Part shown: positions 60,562 to 64,000 of the stretch, piece after piece
How positions within the stretch are numbered: the first letter of the stretch is position 1
Layout of the letters: every line of letters begins with the position of its first letter
Source: Candidatus Pullichristensenella avicola
Lineage (GTDB): Bacteria > Bacillota > Clostridia > Christensenellales > Aristaeellaceae
Reading direction: 5' to 3'
Assembly: GCA_018711655.1 (NCBI GenBank)
Contig: DVIA01000018.1
Coordinates: 42,231 to 106,230, forward strand
Length of the DNA stretch: 64,000 nt
Made by a program: the position numbers and the translations under genes
Notes under the pieces: generated by a model
Told to the model about the DNA's origin: nothing
The model's input: only the letters and a program-made list of their open reading frames with translations
Database searches by the model: none

Positions 60562-61517
60562 AGCGCGCGCTCATAAGGCTGCTCTGCCTGGCGGCGTTTG
60601 CCGCCGCCCTGACGGGCGCTGTCTGCCTCGCCCTCAATATGCAGGAAATGTGGGCAAACTGCGCGGCCTGCTCCATCGCCCCCTCCACCGGCGACGATCT
60701 GGCGCTGCTGGACGCCCTGTACCCCGACGCCGGATGGACGGCCTATACGCAGGACGCCGCATCCCTGTCCGTGACAAACGAAGCCCTCCCCACGCGCAGC
60801 GCGCAGGTACAGACGCTCTCCTTCCTTGGCGACCCCAACCGCATCGCCTTCTTCCCGCTTGTCTCCGGGCGGCTGCCCCGCGAAGGGGAGAGCGGCGTGT
60901 GCGCGCTGGACGCGGATACCGCATGGGCGCTGTTCCGCTCCACGGATGCAAACGGTGACCGCGTCCGCGTAAACGGCGATCCCCTGCTCGTGGTCGGCGT
61001 CCTCGATGTGGGGTGCCCGCTCCTGATGCTCCCCGCCGCGCAGGACGCGCGCTTTGACCGCCTTGCCGCAAGCAGCCGTGAGGAGTTGGAAGCGCTGGCC
61101 TCGGCGCTCGGGGAGGAGACCGACCCCTTTGAACTCAGCGGATCAGAAATTGCGCGCATCGCGCTCCTGCTGTGCGTATTCCCCATCGTCCTCCGCATTG
61201 CCTCTGCGCTGGGCGCTCTGCGCCGGCGCGGGGGCTGGCGCAGGGAAGCGGCGAACCTCCTCCTGTGGGCGCTGTTTGCGGGCGTTGTCCTCGCCATCCT
61301 CTGGTGCGTCCCGGTGCGGTTGCTGCCTGCGCGCTGGTCAGACCTCGGTTTCTACGCGGAACTGCTGGATAGCTTCCGCGCCCGCGGCCTGCGATTGCCC
61401 GACGCCCGCGACCTGCTGCTCCAAAGCGGCCTTGCCCGCGTAGGCATACTGTGCCTTGCGGCCTGCGCGGCATTCTGGATAGAAAGGAAGTGCCTGAAAT
61501 GCGAAAAACCCTCCTGA
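60558..61517 (+). CDS. MacB-like membrane protein without ATPase partner
   Basis: 319 residues from ATG 60558 (overlap ATGA). One N-terminal helix (about 6-28), an extracellular domain (about 30-195, with GDPNRIAFFPLVSGRLP and VRVNGDPLLVVGVLDVG resembling a shortened MacB_PCD domain), then three helices (IARIALLLCVFPIVLRIASA, LLLWALFAGVVLAILWCV, ARVGILCLAACAAFWI). This is the FtsX/MacB topology in reduced size. No FtsX-type ATPase is encoded in the operon. It could be a regulatory partner of the adaptor, or an exporter fed by an ATPase elsewhere. Confidence 0.65.
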   Translation: MKRALIRLLCLAAFAAALTGAVCLALNMQEMWANCAACSIAPSTGDDLALLDALYPDAGWTAYTQDAASLSVTNEALPTRSAQVQTLSFLGDPNRIAFFPLVSGRLPREGESGVCALDADTAWALFRSTDANGDRVRVNGDPLLVVGVLDVGCPLLMLPAAQDARFDRLAASSREELEALASALGEETDPFELSGSEIARIALLLCVFPIVLRIASALGALRRRGGWRREAANLLLWALFAGVVLAILWCVPVRLLPARWSDLGFYAELLDSFRARGLRLPDARDLLLQSGLARVGILCLAACAAFWIERKCLKCEKPS

Positions 61518-62917
61518 TCCTCTTCCTCCTCCTCGCCATGGGCGGCCTTTCCTGCGCGGAGGCGCTGCCGCTGGCCGCCGTACTCGACACACATGTGCAG
61601 TTTGAGCGCTACCAGAGCTTCCATCTCGACGGATCCACCGGCGAATGGTCGGCGCACACGTTGGTCGCCGACCAGCTTCTCAGCGCGATCCAACAGGGCG
61701 AGGCGGGCGGCTCCATGGGCGGCGGCGTTTGCATACTGTATCCCGGCGTGCGCGGCAACCGCGACCTGTCGCTGCTGGAGCCGGTCCTCTATGTGTACCT
61801 GTTCCGGAGCAGCCCGATTCAGGCCGGCGCGCTCTCCATCGCCACCGGGGGCGTGCGCTACGACTTTGCGCTGGCTGCGGAGGAGACGACGGTCGAACCC
61901 CGCAAATGCGAGCGCTTTGCGCTGCCGCTGGACGAAGAAATGCTCCTGCTCCTGGAAAGCTTTGCCGCGGAGGGCGGCGAGATCCGCATCTATGGCGAGT
62001 CCAAGGTGTTTCGCACCAGCGTCGCCGAAGCGGACGAGTATCGAAACAGCAAGCAGCGCGTGGAAGCCATGTCCATCGCGGCGGTGCGGGATTTCCTCGC
62101 CTTGTGGCCGGAGGGCTATGGCCTCTGGGACCTCAACGCGGCGCACTGGCCGGATGGCCGGCCTGAAGCGGCGGCGGTCGCGCTCGACGCCAACGTCTGG
62201 GCGGACACGCTCCCCGCCCTGGAACCCACGACCCAATGCCTGGACACGGAGGACCGCGACGCCGTGCGCGCGTATCAGCAGCTGCTGAAGGATCGCGCTT
62301 TCTTCACCGGCAAGGTAGACGCCGTGTTCGGCAAGATCACGCGGGAAGCGACCCGGCAGGTGCAGGCGTTTTACGGCCTTGTCCCCACCGGCATGCCGGA
62401 CCGCGTACTGATCGGCTTCCTCCTCGGCGGCGCGCAAGAACAGGAAGAGACGGAACAGACGGGCGCCTTTACGCCGCTGGCGGAAAGCGTCGCGCAGGCG
62501 CTTCCGGGCGAGGCCTACGCCGTGGAGGGGCAGTTCTCCCTCCGCCTCGACCGCGCGTGGACGGCGTACAGCTTTGCCCCTTCCCGCGCCGCGGAAGGCA
62601 TGAACCGCCTCTGGCCCTCCAACCGTTCCAGCTACCTCTATCTCTGCGACGGCGAGGTCACGAACCTGTCCGGCGCCTCCATGAGCCTGCCGATGGCGCT
62701 CCAGGGAAGCCTTCTGCTCGACGGCGTCGCCTTCCCCTGCACCGTCCAGTGCGAGCGTGACCAGGGCGGGGCGCTCGGCACGACGCTGTTGCCGATGGAG
62801 ACCGCTCGCCTGGTGATCGCCTGTGAACTGCCCGAAGGTACGGATGCGCAGGCGGCAGGATTGCAGGTCACGCTGCAAGGCGCATCGTCCGCAATACAGT
62901 TGCAATTCTCGGCATGA
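61499..62917 (+). CDS. Secreted protein with peptidoglycan-binding-like domain
   Basis: 472 residues from ATG 61499 (GAAAGGAAG upstream), overlapping the previous gene by 19 bases. The signal peptide (about 1-21) ends GGLSCAEA, where a cysteine could be lipidated (LSC, weak lipobox). A middle domain (about 245-312) matches the PG_binding_1 pattern: YQQLLKDRAFFTGKVDAVFG and ATRQVQAFYGLVPTGMPDR. The flanking parts are unrecognised (N-terminal YQSFHLDGSTGEWSAHTLVA; C-terminal beta-rich). It is last in module 3 and could link the machine to the cell wall. Confidence 0.78.
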   Translation: MRKTLLILFLLLAMGGLSCAEALPLAAVLDTHVQFERYQSFHLDGSTGEWSAHTLVADQLLSAIQQGEAGGSMGGGVCILYPGVRGNRDLSLLEPVLYVYLFRSSPIQAGALSIATGGVRYDFALAAEETTVEPRKCERFALPLDEEMLLLLESFAAEGGEIRIYGESKVFRTSVAEADEYRNSKQRVEAMSIAAVRDFLALWPEGYGLWDLNAAHWPDGRPEAAAVALDANVWADTLPALEPTTQCLDTEDRDAVRAYQQLLKDRAFFTGKVDAVFGKITREATRQVQAFYGLVPTGMPDRVLIGFLLGGAQEQEETEQTGAFTPLAESVAQALPGEAYAVEGQFSLRLDRAWTAYSFAPSRAAEGMNRLWPSNRSSYLYLCDGEVTNLSGASMSLPMALQGSLLLDGVAFPCTVQCERDQGGALGTTLLPMETARLVIACELPEGTDAQAAGLQVTLQGASSAIQLQFSA

Positions 62918-63635
62918 CAATGGTCTTATCACACGCCCCGTCAACACGGTTGCCGCTCCAGTCCGTACCCTCCGACTATTCTGGAAACAGCCGACGCCAT
63001 CGCTCCAAATGTGCAGGCGTACAGCAGCGTTTCGGATAATCCGCAGAGCACCGCAACGATGCCGCCCGGATTGCATATTGGGGCGCAACACGGCAGGTAT
63101 ACATAAAAGCGTAGTATAAGAAACTATGAGCATCCCCCGGCGCCCATATGGAGATGGGCAATCCCTGCAAAACAAGGCGTAATGCTCTTTGAACTGCGTC
63201 ATCCCTCGGCCTGTGACGCAGCAAGCAGGCTGTGCCGGGGCTTCTGCAAACGGGCCCATCTGCCGCTCAAAAGCAGGTCAAGAAAACGACGCTGGCGGTA
63301 TCCCGAAGTCGCTTTGGCCGCGCCCGCCTCCTGAATTCGACGCCTGCAACCTGCGAAATCCGTCCCTTCGGCCTTCAGGCCCGCTTTGGTCAAAATCCGA
63401 GCCGCGCCAGAAGGCGTTGCGGGAGCACCGCGACGCCCTGCGCGTTCTTTGATCGCGCCATCGGCGACGAAAGAGCGCCGCCCCCTGCAATCCGGCGCGG
63501 AGCAAGCGCCTATCCGTGCGCTACAGCAAAGAAGATTCGAATCTCCGCATGGCGCGGCCCTTGGAGGCCCTCCGCAAGATCTTCGGCAACATCGCCACCC
63601 TGCCGCTCGCGCAGCGCCACCGCATGCGCCGCTGT
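62918..63635. other. Non-coding or decayed region
   Basis: No supported gene. On the minus strand, downstream of the 13-codon remnant at 63636-63677, shifted frames keep scattered hydrolase-like composition, consistent with a decaying phage-type gene, but no convincing motif survives. A GATTCGAATC string near 63535 is not part of a tRNA. Confidence 0.4.
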
Positions 63636-63677
63636 TCACATCTCGTCGATCCTTGCAGAGCCGATCATGACCGCCAT
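63636..63677 (-). pseudogene. Remnant of a phage-type cell-wall hydrolase gene
   Basis: ATG 63677 with a strong Shine-Dalgarno (GGAAGGAGGA) opens MAVMIGSARIDEM and then stops (TGA 63638-63636). This N-terminus resembles the MAVxIGxAxIDE start common in CHAP/amidase endolysins of clostridial prophages, recalled from memory. The body of the protein is lost to a stop or frameshift. It lies 17 bases after the discoidin-like gene, the expected order of tail then lysis genes. Confidence 0.4.
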
Positions 63678-63694
63678 ATGTATTCCTCCTTCCG

Positions 63695-64000
63695 TCAACC
63701 GTCCGCTTCCGTTGCCACTTCGCCCTCGACGCGGACATCGGCAAAGCCCGTCCACACGCCCGCGCCCGGCTGCGTCACCTGCACGCGCAGGTACTTGTAG
63801 CCTGTGGCGTTGTTCAATTCGTGCCTCGTCACCGCGCCCTCCGTCGTTGGCCGGTCTGCAAACGTCCCAAGCTGCGTCCACGCGCTTGCGTCGTTGCTCC
63901 CCAGAAACGTCCCCGCGACGGGCAAATTCTGCGCCTGTGTTCCGCCGCCAAACGGAGCGGTCAGACTGACGATCATATTCTTTAACCTGTATGGCATCTG
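63695..64000 (-). CDS. Discoidin-like (F5/8 type C-like) protein, C-terminal part, possibly a phage tail component
   Basis: The minus-strand frame stops at 63695 and is open to the right edge. ATG 63997 is visible, but an earlier start outside the window is likely. The 100 visible residues contain VAGTFLGSNDASAWTQLGTF, YKYLRVQVTQPGAGVW and GFADVRVEG. This is the pattern of a discoidin/F5-8 type C beta-sandwich end that binds carbohydrates. Such domains occur in phage tail fibres and secreted hydrolases. The hydrolase remnant following it supports a prophage origin. Partial. Confidence 0.55.
   Translation of the reverse strand, partial: QMPYRLKNMIVSLTAPFGGGTQAQNLPVAGTFLGSNDASAWTQLGTFADRPTTEGAVTRHELNNATGYKYLRVQVTQPGAGVWTGFADVRVEGEVATEADG

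Noticed and set aside
63520..63560. tRNA-like GATTCGAATC string
   Set aside because: No acceptor or anticodon stem can be built around it.

Overview
The window is a G+C-rich chromosomal segment that looks like a spore-forming-lineage Clostridia genome. It carries Spo0A, the c-di-AMP receptor DarA, HolB and RicT in Firmicutes order, a type III glutamine synthetase, a Y-family polymerase/YolD locus and adaptor-type efflux genes without outer-membrane partners. The species is not identifiable by eye. Housekeeping promoters are easy to see (TTGACA/TATAAT-like with 17 bp spacing). Several intergenic regions are filled with G+C-rich tandem or duplicated repeats that are not coding.

Layout. 1-6.4 kb (minus): 5' part of glucose-6-phosphate isomerase, a 62-bp repeat array and a duplicated block, an acyl-CoA synthetase, a 58/59-bp repeat array, and a two-gene cell-surface operon (GT-D-type glycosyltransferase and a polytopic membrane protein). 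6.7-12.1 kb (plus): glnN, a flavodoxin and a RecQ fused to an N-terminal DUF1653 domain. 12.6-13.5 kb: a small gene facing an XRE regulator, with a shared operator-like motif. 13.5-17.3 kb: spo0A, darA, holB, ricT. 18.1-25.3 kb: double zinc-ribbon protein, membrane-anchored exported protein, short UvrA paralogue, amidohydrolase, and a 52-aa protein. 25.4-26.9 kb: GGDEF protein with an ECF S-component-like membrane domain. 27.2-36.9 kb (minus): a LacI-regulated catabolic operon (ceramidase-like hydrolase, NagA-like deacetylase, NagB-like isomerase, ribose-type ABC importer, unknown protein).

From 37 to 63 kb three envelope/export modules lie end to end, and these are the most interesting part. 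Module 1 (37.2-47.8 kb): a two-component system divergent from two types of HlyD-like adaptor, each present twice, around a repeat-rich secreted protein and a MacB-type ATPase/permease pair. Module 2 (48.0-53.4 kb): a polymerase/YolD deletion fusion, an ECF sigma factor, a DUF4367 membrane protein, two FtsX/MacB-like permeases (the first frameshifted) and an ATPase. Module 3 (53.5-62.9 kb): a second two-component system divergent from a hybrid operon: a secreted beta-propeller/solute-binding fusion, two sugar-importer-type permeases, an adaptor, a MacB-like membrane protein without ATPase, and a secreted peptidoglycan-binding-domain protein. Module 3 has importer and exporter-type parts but no ATPase gene; its function is not assigned here.

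The right edge (63.6-64 kb, minus) looks like the end of a phage-type tail/lysis segment: a discoidin-like protein followed by a 13-codon remnant with the N-terminus of a prophage-type cell-wall hydrolase.
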